The position numbers were made by a program, and so were the translations under genes. Under the pieces are notes generated by a model, which was given only the letters and a program-made list of their open reading frames with translations, searched no databases and was not told where the DNA came from. A DNA stretch of 64,000 nt from Pukyongia sp963768085 (GTDB lineage: Bacteria > Bacteroidota > Bacteroidia > Flavobacteriales > Flavobacteriaceae): contig CAVYGO010000005.1 of assembly GCA_963768085.1 (NCBI GenBank), forward strand, positions 124,001 to 188,000, read 5' to 3'. Position 1 is the first letter of the stretch, and each line of letters opens with the position of its first letter. Shown here piece after piece: positions 17,132 to 26,154 of the stretch.

Positions 17132-19631
17132 TTATTTACCTCTTAATTTTCGGAAAAATCGTTTGATTCGTTTCTTCAGCGGTGTTTTTCTATCATCATC
17201 GTGATACCCGTGTCCGTAGCCGTAGCCGTAGCCGTAACCATAGCCATAGCCATAGCCATAGCCATAACCGTATTTTGCCTTGCCTTCGAAGAAGTTAAGT
17301 ACAAAACTAATGTTCTTGATCTCTCCGCTCTTATACTTGTCGTTGATGAGGCCGAACATCCCTCTTTTGGTATAATTCTGCCGAACCATATAAATGGTCG
17401 CATCGGCGTATTTAAGTCAATTCGAGAGAATCTGAAACCAATCCCATAGGAGGCGAATCCAGTACGATATAATCGTATCTGTCTTTCAGGTAGTTAATTA
17501 ATTTATCCATTCGCGGCGTCATCAATAACTCTGAAGGATTCGGAGGAATAGGGCCTGCCGTGATCACATCCAGGTGATCCACCATGGTCTTCTGAATGAT
17601 CTCTTCTTCGGTTGCCTCTTCGATAAGATAATTCACTACCCCAATTTCATTATTGATCTCGAAATCATCGAAGATCTTAGGTTTCTGCAGGTCCAGGCCT
17701 ACCAGTACGGTTTTCTTCTCACTCAGGGCAAAGACAGATGCAATATTAATAGAACAGAAGGTCTTCCCTTCCCCACTAATGGAAGAGGTTACAAGGACGG
17801 TCTTGGTTCCTTTTATTTCCTGTTGTTTGTATATGAACTGTAAACTGGAACGCAGCGATCGGAATGCTTCGGTGATCACCGACTTTGGTTTGCTGATTAC
17901 GGCAAGATTGTTCTCCAGGCGACTCTTCCCAATAACTCCCAGGATGGGGACCTTGGAAAGACGTTCGATATCTTTCGCGGTATGAATTCGCGTATCGAAG
18001 AACACCCTGAGAAACACATAGACGAAACGGAAGTAAGAGCCCGAAAGTAAGAGCGCCATGATATAATTGAGGCGGGTATTTGGCCCCACCTTACCACCCC
18101 CGGTGTCCTTGGCGGGATCTATGATCATCACATCACTTACATTGGCCGCCTGCACCAGTTTTGCCTCACTCTCTCTTATCCACGAATAAGTTGTAAGTAG
18201 CCTGGCTTAATTGGTATCTTCGCTCTATTTTAAGAAGATCCTGCTGTTCCTTAGGAAGCTTTCGGATTTCTGCTTCATTCTCAACGATCTCTCCATTAAC
18301 TCGCTGCCAATTCCTGGTTCTTTAATCCTTTGGAAGAGGTGATATTTTCGAGCAATACTTTTTTAATGGCATCGATCTGCCGGTCTATATCTTTAAAGAT
18401 AGGGGCATCTTCCTTGTAGGAATATTCCAGGGTATTTCGTTCCCTGGCCTTGGAGACAATAAGGCCTACCCCTTCTACCACACTTCCTTCACTAATACCT
18501 GCCACAGAAGGTGCCGGCACATCACGATAGTCATTGCGGTTAATCAGGTAGTTCTCAAGGGTGGAATAATAATTCAACTCTCGCTCAATACTCTTCTTTC
18601 CGCAGGTCCAGTGCGTTCAAGTTTCATATTAATATCCCTCCCCTCGGTCATCAAGGTCGAAGATCTCATTCTCATTTTTAAATTTATTCAGTTCATCTTC
18701 CGCTAATGCCAGATCTTGGCCTCCTATACGTTGTAAGGCTACTGTCAATAAATGCAATGGTCTTGGTAGCGAACAGGTTTTTTCGCTTCAGCATATTTGA
18801 ATCCAGTACATTCACTGAGGTATTCAGATAATCGACCAGTTTGGCCTTATTCGTGCCATTCAGTCGCATTCTTAGTATGGAAGAACCCGGAGATTCCGTT
18901 TGTACGTTAACGTTGAGATAGGCACGTACCACACTGTCGAAATTGCTAAAATAAATATAGTATACCTGGCCTGCTCTGGCTTTTCGGTTCTTCAGGATAG
19001 TCAACGAATGGTTCCACTGAAAAAAGGAAGGTCTATCTTCTCTCCCAATTTATATTCTTTGGTAAAACTATTTGCCTCAAAGAATTGCATTTTTTGTTTG
19101 CTTGGAATCATTGATAATATTGCAATAACGTAATTGCGACTTTCCTCAAATTCAATTCTCAGGTCGAATCGAAGACTGTCCTTAAATTCCATCCTTAATT
19201 TTTGCCACAGGATCTGCGGTTGAGTCGGTATCGACTTTGATCTGCGAAAGGCGTTTGATTATAGGCATCAACCTTCTGGAATTTTCCATCCTTGCAAATA
19301 GGTGAGATAGTACTGAAGGCGTTGTATCACTTCTTCGTTATGAGAGCGGGATTTGAGCGTATATAATAGCCGTATTCACTTTATCTGTAGTACCACCCCA
19401 GTTAAAGGTAAGGCTGGTGTTGGTGGTAAAGAAAGGATTCTGGTCATCCTTTATGGAGACCATATTCTCGATCTGGTAGATGGGAAGCTTTCTAACATTG
19501 ATATAATATGCAATTCCAAAAGCAATGGCCAGGATAATTATGAACAAAGGCCAGTGCGAGATCAGCTTGAAAAGAAAGCCCCTGAAGTCGAAATTGGTTT
19601 GTATCTCGTTTATGTCGAATTCCTCGTTCAT
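17132..19631 (-). pseudogene. wzc: Wzc-type polysaccharide co-polymerase and tyrosine autokinase, broken by several frameshifts
   Basis: The start ATG 19629-19631 directly follows the Wza stop. The N-terminus MNEEFDINEIQTNFDFRGFL is followed by membrane helix 1 (WPLFIIILAIAFGIAYYI). The periplasmic Wzz-like part is spread over several frames (pieces near 19,000-19,200, 18,690-19,000 and 18,300-18,580). The kinase domain lies in 17,412-18,155: GTKTVLVTSSISGEGKTFCS (Walker A), VLVGLDLQKP (Walker A') and YDYIVLDSPPMGLVSDS (Walker B). One extra T near 17,413 precedes the C-terminus YADATIYMVRQNYTKRGMFG and a tyrosine-rich tail. Total size (about 830 residues) is normal. At least five frame changes occur; those resolved are single-base insertions. 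Role: chain-length and export control of capsule. Confidence 0.8.
17213..17272 (-). repeat. Coding hexamer repeat giving a (Tyr-Gly)10 tail in Wzc
   Basis: Ten consecutive Tyr-Gly codon pairs are encoded by variants of one hexamer (TATGGC, TACGGC, TACGGT on the minus strand), then HGYHDDD. Tyrosine clusters at the C-terminus of BY-kinases are the autophosphorylation sites, so the repeat probably sets the number of phosphorylatable tyrosines. Codon variation within the array indicates selection on protein sequence as well as slippage. Confidence 0.9.
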
Positions 19632-20432
19632 CTATAGCCGTGTAAATAATAAAATGGTGGTTACCAATGCGGTTGTTATGGAAATTATCGTTGTAAAACT
19701 TTGTAGTCCGGTAGTTCCGGTACCCAAGCGATTTCTGAGGTAGTGGATTTATAAGTATCAGATCGTTAGGTTTCACATAGTAATAGGGCGAATTCATTGC
19801 CTCGATCTGGGTGAGATCGATATGATGCACCATTTGTCCTAATGGATACTGTCGTATCACCACAATATTGGTTTTATCCCCGGTAATAGGTATTTCACCA
19901 CTATTGGCGATAGCTTCCATGATCGTGGCCTGGTCCCGGTATATTATTTTAGATCCCGGGAGATCCTATCTCCCCATTGATGGTATATCGAATTCCTGCG
20001 AGTTTAACGGTAACAAAAATATTAGCCTCTTCCTTGAAGTAATCTTTGAGTAAGCGCTTTTCCAGTTCTTCCCTTACTTCCTCGACCGTATACCCCAGTA
20101 CATTCACTTCACCCATCGCAGGTATGCGTATGTTTCCATGGGGATCCACCACGAAACCATCAAAATACAATTGTTCTTCTCGTCTGGCATTTACATTCGA
20201 AGCATCACTTATCGGGTTGAAAATCCCAACAGTTTCCTGGTCCAGTGCCTTTACCCTGATACTTAAGGAGGTCATTGATCTGCAAGCGATACGGCTCCTG
20301 TTCTTTCCGTATGGTCATCAGGCTATCAGTCACAACGCCTCCCTCCTGGAGATAGGTAAGTTGTTTTGTGGACACACAGGAAGAAAGGAGTACTGCTACA
20401 AGTAGAAATAGTAATAGGTACTTCGATTTCAT
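19632..20432 (-). pseudogene. wza: Wza-like polysaccharide export outer-membrane lipoprotein, three +1 frameshifts
   Basis: ATG at 20,432 gives a lipoprotein signal: MKSKYLLLFLLVAVLLSSC, cleavage before Cys. The Poly_export domain follows: QEPYRLQINDLL, then after an extra A near 20,267 VKALDQETVGIFNPISDASN, YFDGFVVDPHGNIRIPAMGEV, VLGYTVEEVREELEKRLL. An extra C near 19,965 shifts into IYRDQATIMEAIANSGEI and a SLBB-like region ending VKPNDLILINPLPQKSLG. An extra G near 19,730 precedes the last hydrophobic C-terminal segment, which ends at TAG 19632-19634. Corrected length is about 266 residues, normal for Bacteroidota Wza. First gene of the wza-wzc-sugar transferase run. Confidence 0.82.
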
Positions 20433-20455
20433 GGACAGCCGGGGTTGTTTAACGA

Positions 20456-20463
20456 CAAATATA
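20456..20463 (-). promoter_or_regulatory. Bacteroidota -7 promoter box upstream of wza
   Basis: The minus strand reads TATATTTG, matching TAnnTTTG, 24 bases before the wza start codon and in the 106-base gap to the divergent ABC-F gene. Confidence 0.5.
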
Positions 20464-20538
20464 ACGTAAGCAAGCTAATAATAAAATATATTTTAGAGTA
20501 ACTGGGTAATTTCTGTTTATTTTGCAAAAAACTGGATT

Positions 20539-22410
20539 GTGAATTTCCTCTCTGTCGAAAACATTGCTAAATCTTATGGTGAACGCGTTTTATTCACCGA
20601 TATTTCCTTTGGAATCAATGCCGGACAGAAGATAGGATTTGTGGCTAAAAATGGTACGGGTAAGACTTCGCTTCTCGACATCCTGGCGGGCAAGGACAGT
20701 GCCGATTCCGGCTCGGTGATCTTCCGTAAAGACCTGAAAGTGGCATTTATTTCGCAGGAACCGGACCTGGATCCTAAACTCACCGTGGAAGAAACTATCT
20801 TTTCTACAGAAAACCCTATACTCGAGATCATTTCCAACTACGAAAAGGCCATACTCAATCCCGATGACAGTGAGACCTACCAGAAAGCCTTCGACGATAT
20901 GGATGCGCACGCAGCCTGGGATTTCGAAACCCTGTACAAACAAGTCCTTTTTAAACTAAAACTCGAAGAACTCGATAAAAAGGTTGGGACGCTTAGCGGT
21001 GGACAAAAAAAGCGACTCGCATTGGCCAACGCCCTGCTTATGCAACCGGAATTGCTTATCATGGACGAGCCCACCAACCACCTGGATCTGGAGATGATCG
21101 AATGGTTGGAAGGTTTCTTCGCCAAAGCAAATATTACCTTGTTCATGGTAACCCACGACCGATATTTCCTCGAGCGGGTGTGTAACGAGATCATAGAACT
21201 GGATGAAGGGAAATTATACAGCTATAAAGGCAATTACAGTTATTATCTGGAAAAGCGCGACGCACGCATTGAGAATGAAGCCACGGAAACTGCTAAAGCC
21301 AAACAATTGTTCCATAAAGAACTGGATTGGATGCGCAGGCAACCTAAAGCCAGAACTACTAAAAGTAAGTCCAGGATAGACGATTTTCATGAAATAAAAT
21401 CAAGGGCACACCAACGACGTAATGAGCATGAAGTGCAGCTGGAACTCAATATGGAGCGACTGGGCACCAAGGTGGTTGAACTTCACGGAATTTCTAAAGA
21501 ATTCGATGATAAAACACTCTTCTCCAAATTCAGTTATAATTTTTTAAGAGGAGAACGCCTGGGCATCATAGGAAAGAACGGAACGGGAAAATCGAGCTTT
21601 CTCAATATCATTACCGGAAGCTTAAAGCCGAATGCCGGGAAGGTCGTTATTGGTGACACCGTTAAATTCGGATACTACACCCAGCGTGGGATAGAGATAA
21701 AGGAAGGACAGAAAGTGATCGATGTGATACGGGAGTTCGGGGATTACATCCCATTGAAAAAAGGAAGACAGATCTCTGCCCAGCAATTACTGGAGCGGTT
21801 TCTTTTCGATCGAAAAAAGCAATACGACTATGTAGAGAAACTCAGCGGAGGTGAACGAAAGCGGCTTTACCTATGTACAGTGCTGATACAGAATCCGAAT
21901 TTCCTGATCCTGGATGAACCCACCAACGACCTGGATATAGTAACCCTGAATGTTCTGGAAAATTTCCTGCTCGACTTTCCCGGATGTGTTATCGTAGTTT
22001 CCCACGACAGGTATTTTATGGATAAGGTGGTAGACCATTTGTTCGTTTTTAAAGAAGGAGGAACTATTGTAGATTTCCCTGGTAATTATTCCGATTATCG
22101 AACGTATACAGATAGTTTTTCGGAAAGGCCCGAGACGGCAACCGAAATAATTCCAAAGAAAAAAAATACATGGAAAGATGGCAGTACAGGTGTAAAACTC
22201 AGCTATAATGAACAGAAAGAATATCAGAAACTGGAGAAGGAAATCGCCAAATTAGAGGTAGAAAGGGATTCGCTTCAAAACAAGTTTGCCACTGAAGGTT
22301 GGGATGGAGAAGAGATCGATAAGCAGTCTCGAAAACTCCAGCAACTTATTAATAGCATAGAGGAAAAAACCGAACGCTGGTTCGAATTATCCGCTAAAAT
22401 GGATAGCTGA
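20539..22410 (+). CDS. ABC-F family ATPase (Uup-like)
   Basis: A 623-residue protein with two ABC domains and no membrane segment, characteristic of ABC-F translation or ribosome-associated factors. Domain 1: Walker A GFVAKNGTGKTSLLDIL, signature LSGGQKKRLALANAL, Walker B LLIMDEPTNHLDL. The linker around residues 245-310 is rich in Arg and Lys (WMRRQPKARTTKSKSR), the ribosome-contacting arm. Domain 2: GIIGKNGTGKSSFLNII, LSGGERKRLYLC, FLILDEPTNDLD. The C-terminus (about 540-623) is a charged coiled coil, as in Uup. The start is GTG at 20,539 (MNFLSVENIAKSYGE); no upstream ATG is in frame. Confidence 0.9.
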   Translation: MNFLSVENIAKSYGERVLFTDISFGINAGQKIGFVAKNGTGKTSLLDILAGKDSADSGSVIFRKDLKVAFISQEPDLDPKLTVEETIFSTENPILEIISNYEKAILNPDDSETYQKAFDDMDAHAAWDFETLYKQVLFKLKLEELDKKVGTLSGGQKKRLALANALLMQPELLIMDEPTNHLDLEMIEWLEGFFAKANITLFMVTHDRYFLERVCNEIIELDEGKLYSYKGNYSYYLEKRDARIENEATETAKAKQLFHKELDWMRRQPKARTTKSKSRIDDFHEIKSRAHQRRNEHEVQLELNMERLGTKVVELHGISKEFDDKTLFSKFSYNFLRGERLGIIGKNGTGKSSFLNIITGSLKPNAGKVVIGDTVKFGYYTQRGIEIKEGQKVIDVIREFGDYIPLKKGRQISAQQLLERFLFDRKKQYDYVEKLSGGERKRLYLCTVLIQNPNFLILDEPTNDLDIVTLNVLENFLLDFPGCVIVVSHDRYFMDKVVDHLFVFKEGGTIVDFPGNYSDYRTYTDSFSERPETATEIIPKKKNTWKDGSTGVKLSYNEQKEYQKLEKEIAKLEVERDSLQNKFATEGWDGEEIDKQSRKLQQLINSIEEKTERWFELSAKMDS

Positions 22411-22424
22411 TCTCTCAATCTACT

Positions 22425-23195
22425 ATGATCTATCAGTTAACATCATATTTAAAATTTCTAACCAGGGCCACAAATCAACACGGGGTCCACTCCCCATTCG
22501 TTTATAAGCTTATCACGGAGTGTTTCTTTGACAGATCAGAGTATGCCGGATACAAAACTCTGGCAGAACATCGCAAGCAGCTGCTTGAAGATAATGATAC
22601 TATTGAAGTTTTTGATTTCGGTGCCGGATCGAAAGTTTTCAAATCGAATGTTCGTAAAGTATCTGCCATTGCTAAAAATGCAGGAATCAGGAAAAAGAGA
22701 CAAAAGCTTCTGTTTCGTTTGGTGAATTACCTAAAACCAGCAAACATCCTGGAATTAGGCACTTCGGTTGGACTATCTACCATAGCCATGGCCCTCGCAA
22801 ATGACCAGGCAATTGTAACTACCCTGGAAGGTTGTCCGGAAACATCAAATAAAGCCCAACAATATTTTGATGCATTTCATATGAATAACATTGACCTGCG
22901 CAATGTTGAATTCGATAGGTATTTATCGAAAACGAATGATGTTTACGATCTGATTTTCGTTGATGGTAACCACAATAAAGACAAGACATTAGCCTATTTC
23001 GATATGCTCCGGAAGCATATTAACAATAATTCGGTCATAATATTCGATGATATATACTGGAGTAAAGAGATGACGGCCGCCTGGAAGGAAATTATTGCAG
23101 ATGAATCTGTTACCGTTAGCATTGATACGTTTCAGTGGGGTTTTATTTTTTTCAGAAAAGAGCAGAAAAAACAACATTTTAGCATACGCATGTAA
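22425..23195 (+). CDS. Class I SAM-dependent O-methyltransferase-like protein
   Basis: A 256-residue protein. An N-terminal region with NQHGVHSPFVYKLITECFF is followed by the SAM-binding motif NILELGTSVGLSTIAMALAN near residue 107, TTLEGCPETS and the acidic strand YDLIFVDGNHNKDKTLAYF, resembling the O-methyltransferase 3 and O-methyltransferase 24 families. VIIFDDIYWSKEMTAAW is also typical. It starts 15 bases after the ABC-F stop and is probably co-transcribed. The substrate is unknown. The HSPF-containing N-terminus recurs in flavobacterial homologues as I recall them. Confidence 0.8.
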   Translation: MIYQLTSYLKFLTRATNQHGVHSPFVYKLITECFFDRSEYAGYKTLAEHRKQLLEDNDTIEVFDFGAGSKVFKSNVRKVSAIAKNAGIRKKRQKLLFRLVNYLKPANILELGTSVGLSTIAMALANDQAIVTTLEGCPETSNKAQQYFDAFHMNNIDLRNVEFDRYLSKTNDVYDLIFVDGNHNKDKTLAYFDMLRKHINNNSVIIFDDIYWSKEMTAAWKEIIADESVTVSIDTFQWGFIFFRKEQKKQHFSIRM

Positions 23196-23268
23196 CATAG
23201 TTCTTACCCCTGCGTCATATGCTAAAAACTACTATCTTGCAGAAGATAAAATTTGGCTGTGCATACTT

Positions 23269-23955
23269 ATGGACAACGTTATAAAAATTAGAGGTATTCG
23301 AAGAGATTTTCCGTTGGGACAGGAAGTCGTAAAAGTCCTTATGGGAATAGACCTCGATATAGAACGGGGAGAATATGTGGCACTAATGGGCCCCTCCGGA
23401 TCCGGAAAATCAACTTTGATGAATATCCTTGGGTGTCTTGACACGGCTACTGCCGGAACCTACGAGCTCAATGGGAAGGACGTGAGTAATATGACCGATG
23501 ACGAACTTGCTGAAATTAGAAATACGGAGATCGGTTTCGTTTTTCAAACCTTTAATCTTCTTCCCCGAACCACTGCTTTGGAAAATGTGGCCTTACCCAT
23601 GATCTATGCGGGCGCCACTAAAGCACAACGTAAGGAACGTTCCGAAGAAGTGCTGGCCGACGTAGGCCTTGCCGACCGTATGGACCATAAACCCAATCAG
23701 CTTTCCGGTGGACAAAGACAGCGCGTAGCTTTAGGCCGGGCGCTCGTAAATAAACCGTCTATCATTCTTGCCGATGAACCTACTGGTAACCTGGATTCGA
23801 AAACATCGGCCGAGATCATGAATCTCCTGGATGAAATTCACCGAAACGGAAATACCGTGATTGTGGTAACCCACGAAGAAGATATCGCGGCGCATACCCA
23901 TCGAATTATTCGCTTAATTGATGGCCAGGTAGCAAGTGATACCCGGACAAAATAA
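23269..23955 (+). CDS. LolD/MacB-type ABC transporter ATP-binding protein
   Basis: A 228-residue ATPase starting at ATG 23,269; the open frame extends upstream but that part is not homologous. Motifs: Walker A ALMGPSGSGKSTLMNILGCL, Q-loop FVFQTFNLLPRTTALENV, signature LSGGQRQRVALGRALV, Walker B IILADEPTGNLDSKT, H-loop VIVVTHEEDIAAH. This composition is that of LolD/MacB/FtsE-like ATPases that power lipoprotein release or efflux through FtsX-like permeases. No permease gene is adjacent, so its membrane partner must be encoded elsewhere. Confidence 0.9.
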   Translation: MDNVIKIRGIRRDFPLGQEVVKVLMGIDLDIERGEYVALMGPSGSGKSTLMNILGCLDTATAGTYELNGKDVSNMTDDELAEIRNTEIGFVFQTFNLLPRTTALENVALPMIYAGATKAQRKERSEEVLADVGLADRMDHKPNQLSGGQRQRVALGRALVNKPSIILADEPTGNLDSKTSAEIMNLLDEIHRNGNTVIVVTHEEDIAAHTHRIIRLIDGQVASDTRTK

Positions 23956-23956
23956 A

Positions 23957-23964
23957 TATCTTTG
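23957..23964 (+). promoter_or_regulatory. -7 promoter box immediately before a methyltransferase start
   Basis: TATCTTTG matches TAnnTTTG and ends five bases before the ATG at 23,969. If it is active, transcription would start at or near the start codon, giving a leaderless or near-leaderless mRNA. Confidence 0.4.
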
Positions 23965-23968
23965 CCGC

Positions 23969-24784
23969 ATGGAAACGCTGCAGGATACTTTAAAGAAGAA
24001 TGAGAAGCAGAAGGAATTTTACAACAAGAAGAAGAAGTCCTTACCTTCAAAGATCTGGTCGTTCATTCGGGAAAAATCCTTAAAGAACATTCGTAAAGAA
24101 CTTGGAATACTGGAGCAATCTTATGTGCTTCACAAAGAATGGATGGGTGATCTTTCCAATAAAAAGGTTCTCGACCTGGGTTGTTATAAAGGCAACCGAC
24201 TCTCTTTTTATTTAGCGACAAATGCCAAACAATATGTAGGTCTGGACCTCAGTGATCTGGCCATTGCTCAATTAAATGATAGCATAAAAGAAATACCCAC
24301 AGCGAAGGGGGTTGCCGCCGATTTCTTCTCGGATAATTTTCAAGAATCTGATTTCGATTTAATTTATGCCTACGGCGTTCTTCACCATTTTAAAAATGTA
24401 GACAACTTAATTGATCACCTGAATGAAAAACTTACAACAGGTGGTGAAATTATAAGTTACGACCCCTTGCAAACTAGTTTTCCCATTTGGTTTATCCGCA
24501 AATTATATCGTCCCTTCCAGTCGGACGCCGCATGGGAATGGCCTTTTAGCAGAAAGACATTTAGAAAATTTTCGAAAAATTTTGATGTGATTGAGCGAAG
24601 AGGTGTGCTTGGAAAATCGAAATGGTACTTTTTGTACTCCTTACTTCCAATCTCGAAGGAAAATAAACTTCGATGGGGGCAAAAGGCACATCGATACGAC
24701 TGGGAACAGTCTTCCGTTAGCGATCGAAAATTGTTTGCATGTATGCAATTAAATTTAAGATTGCGCAAACTGTCGAGAATTTAA
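23969..24784 (+). CDS. Class I SAM-dependent methyltransferase
   Basis: A 271-residue protein from ATG 23,969 (METLQDTLKKNEKQKEFYN). The SAM motif is KKVLDLGCYKGNRLSFYLA near residue 70, followed by VGLDLSDLAIAQLND and the post-motif FDLIYAYGVLHHFKNVDNLI. The N-terminus is lysine-rich and helical. The C-terminal third, with WEWPFSRKTFRKFSK and RRGVLGKSKWYFLYSL, resembles ubiquinone/menaquinone-type or lipid-directed methyltransferases, but the substrate cannot be stated. It begins 13 bases after the ABC ATPase stop. Confidence 0.8.
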   Translation: METLQDTLKKNEKQKEFYNKKKKSLPSKIWSFIREKSLKNIRKELGILEQSYVLHKEWMGDLSNKKVLDLGCYKGNRLSFYLATNAKQYVGLDLSDLAIAQLNDSIKEIPTAKGVAADFFSDNFQESDFDLIYAYGVLHHFKNVDNLIDHLNEKLTTGGEIISYDPLQTSFPIWFIRKLYRPFQSDAAWEWPFSRKTFRKFSKNFDVIERRGVLGKSKWYFLYSLLPISKENKLRWGQKAHRYDWEQSSVSDRKLFACMQLNLRLRKLSRI

Positions 24785-24843
24785 TACCTAAAAATTCTGT
24801 AATTGTAACGCATGAAGCATTCCTCGTGAAGACAAAAAATAAG

Positions 24844-24851
24844 TACCTTTG
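24844..24851 (+). promoter_or_regulatory. -7 promoter box before the small membrane protein gene
   Basis: TACCTTTG matches TAnnTTTG and ends five bases before the ATG at 24,857, the same close spacing as at 23,957. Confidence 0.45.
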
Positions 24852-24856
24852 AATTT

Positions 24857-25066
24857 ATGAATTCTGATTTACTTTCTGATCCCTATGTAATTATCATTGG
24901 ACTTATGTTCCTGGTGGTATTGGTATACCTCTGGAGTAGAAAAAATACGTCCACGAATCGCAGCCGGCAACAACGGAGTTTCCGTGAAGAATATTACCAA
25001 AAAAAGAAGGATAAAAAGAAAGAAGAAAACGAACCAAAGCATGAAAATATACACAAAAACAGGTGA
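24857..25066 (+). CDS. Small single-span membrane protein
   Basis: A 69-residue protein with one N-terminal membrane helix (YVIIIGLMFLVVLVYLW) and a long, very basic and charged cytoplasmic tail rich in Lys, Arg and Glu. No named family is recognised. A promoter box precedes it, and its last 26 bases overlap the start of the cobalamin adenosyltransferase gene, so the two are likely translated from one message. Its role is unknown; coupling to the next gene is the only clue. Confidence 0.65.
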   Translation: MNSDLLSDPYVIIIGLMFLVVLVYLWSRKNTSTNRSRQQRSFREEYYQKKKDKKKEENEPKHENIHKNR

Positions 25067-25613
25067 TACAGGAACCACTGCTTTATTTGGGGGTACTCGT
25101 GTTCCGAAATACCACATTCGCATAGAAAGTTACGGTACAGTAGACGAATTGAATTCTCACCTGGGATTGATCCGGGATCAGGATATCGATGATCAATACA
25201 AGGAATTGCTAATGAAAATTCAGGATAAATTATTCACCGTAGGAGCTATTCTTGCCACTGATCCCGAAAAAGCAGTACTCAAGAGTGGGAAAGAACGACT
25301 TAATATTCAAAAAATCAGTAATACCGATGTTGAGCTACTCGAATCTGAAATGGATGTAATGAATGACGCTTTGCCACCTATGACCCACTTTGTACTACCC
25401 GGAGGACATACTACGGTGTCATATTGTCACATAGCACGCTGTGTTTGCCGTCGTGCCGAGCGTCTTGCAGCCCTGCTAAACTCTGAAGAACCCATAGATG
25501 AAGCGGTTTTAAGGTATTTAAACCGTTTGTCCGACTATCTTTTTGTACTGGCACGGAAGTTGTCCAATGACCTGAAAGCGGAAGAAATAAAATGGATTCC
25601 GGAGAAGCTATAA
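25041..25613 (+). CDS. Cob(I)alamin adenosyltransferase, PduO type
   Basis: A 190-residue protein from ATG 25,041. The N-terminus MKIYTKTGDTGTTALFGGTR is the PduO-type ATP-binding signature, SYGTVDELNSHLGL follows, and the C-terminal conserved region is HIARCVCRRAERLAALL and LNRLSDYLFVLARKLS. It converts cob(I)alamin and ATP to adenosylcobalamin in the cytoplasm. The meaB gene at 34,840 encodes the GTPase chaperone of adenosylcobalamin-dependent methylmalonyl-CoA mutase, so both fit the same cofactor requirement. The longer frame upstream of 25,041 is not homologous. Confidence 0.92.
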   Translation: MKIYTKTGDTGTTALFGGTRVPKYHIRIESYGTVDELNSHLGLIRDQDIDDQYKELLMKIQDKLFTVGAILATDPEKAVLKSGKERLNIQKISNTDVELLESEMDVMNDALPPMTHFVLPGGHTTVSYCHIARCVCRRAERLAALLNSEEPIDEAVLRYLNRLSDYLFVLARKLSNDLKAEEIKWIPEKL

Positions 25614-25702
25614 TTACTTTTACTTTATTGATTTTTAAATAACTGTTATTCAGTTGTTTACACACGTTCTTTAAAATACTGCTGAAATAATTGAATTTTT
25701 CC

Positions 25703-25732
25703 TTGACTTTTTGAAACAAAAAATTATTTTTG
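25703..25732 (+). promoter_or_regulatory. Bacteroidota-type promoter (-33 TTG, -7 TATTTTTG) for the DUF2795 gene
   Basis: TTG at 25703-25705 and TATTTTTG at 25725-25732 are separated by 19 bases, the spacing described for Bacteroidota sigma-ABfr promoters. The DUF2795 start codon is 26 bases further on. This is the most complete promoter seen in the window. Confidence 0.7.
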
Positions 25733-25757
25733 CAAAATATAAAAGTTATTACGTACT

Positions 25758-25979
25758 ATGTACTGGACATTAGAATTAGCATCCTATTTAAGCGATGCGC
25801 CCTGGCCGGCGACTAAAGACGAACTAATTGATTATGCGATCAGAACCGGAGCCCCACTGGAAGTTGTAGAGAATCTGCAAGCAATAGAGGATGAAGGTGA
25901 TTCGTACGATTCGATCGAAGAAATCTGGCCAGATTATCCAACAGATGAAGATTATCTGTGGAATGAAGATGAATATTAA
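25758..25979 (+). CDS. DUF2795 domain-containing protein
   Basis: A 73-residue acidic protein. WTLELASYLSDAPWPATKDE followed by LIDYAIRTGAPLEVVENLQ matches the DUF2795 pattern of a short helical domain with conserved L-x-x-x-P-x-x-K-x-x-L. The C-terminal third is strongly acidic (DEGDSYDSIEEIWPDYPTDE). It has its own promoter and terminator and stands directly upstream of secA, an arrangement I recall from other flavobacteria. Function is unknown. Confidence 0.85.
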   Translation: MYWTLELASYLSDAPWPATKDELIDYAIRTGAPLEVVENLQAIEDEGDSYDSIEEIWPDYPTDEDYLWNEDEY

Positions 25980-26010
25980 CAAAAGTTGCCTCGCAACATA
26001 AAACATATCT

Positions 26011-26038
26011 AAAAAGTCTCGTTTACGAGACTTTTTTT
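26011..26038 (+). terminator. Rho-independent terminator after the DUF2795 gene
   Basis: AAAAAGTCTCG pairs with CGAGACTTTTT around a TTTA loop and is followed by a T run. It separates the small gene from secA. Confidence 0.85.
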
Positions 26039-26154
26039 GTGCCCGACAATGAAGAGTTAAAAAGCCACTGCGCTTTTTGGCAAACTGGTTTTTTTACAGT
26101 TTTTTTGTATGCCTTTACCTCATCATATAGTTGAGCCGAATAAAAATATAAATC

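Noticed and set aside
17176..17449. Long open frames on both strands over the Wzc tail (Met-Ala and Ile-Ala repeats)
   Set aside because: They are shadows of the hexamer repeat encoding (Tyr-Gly)10; only the Tyr-Gly frame continues the kinase sequence.
23095..23268. Longer N-terminus for the LolD-like ATPase
   Set aside because: The region overlaps the end of the methyltransferase gene and is not homologous to ABC ATPases, which start at MDNVIKIRGI.
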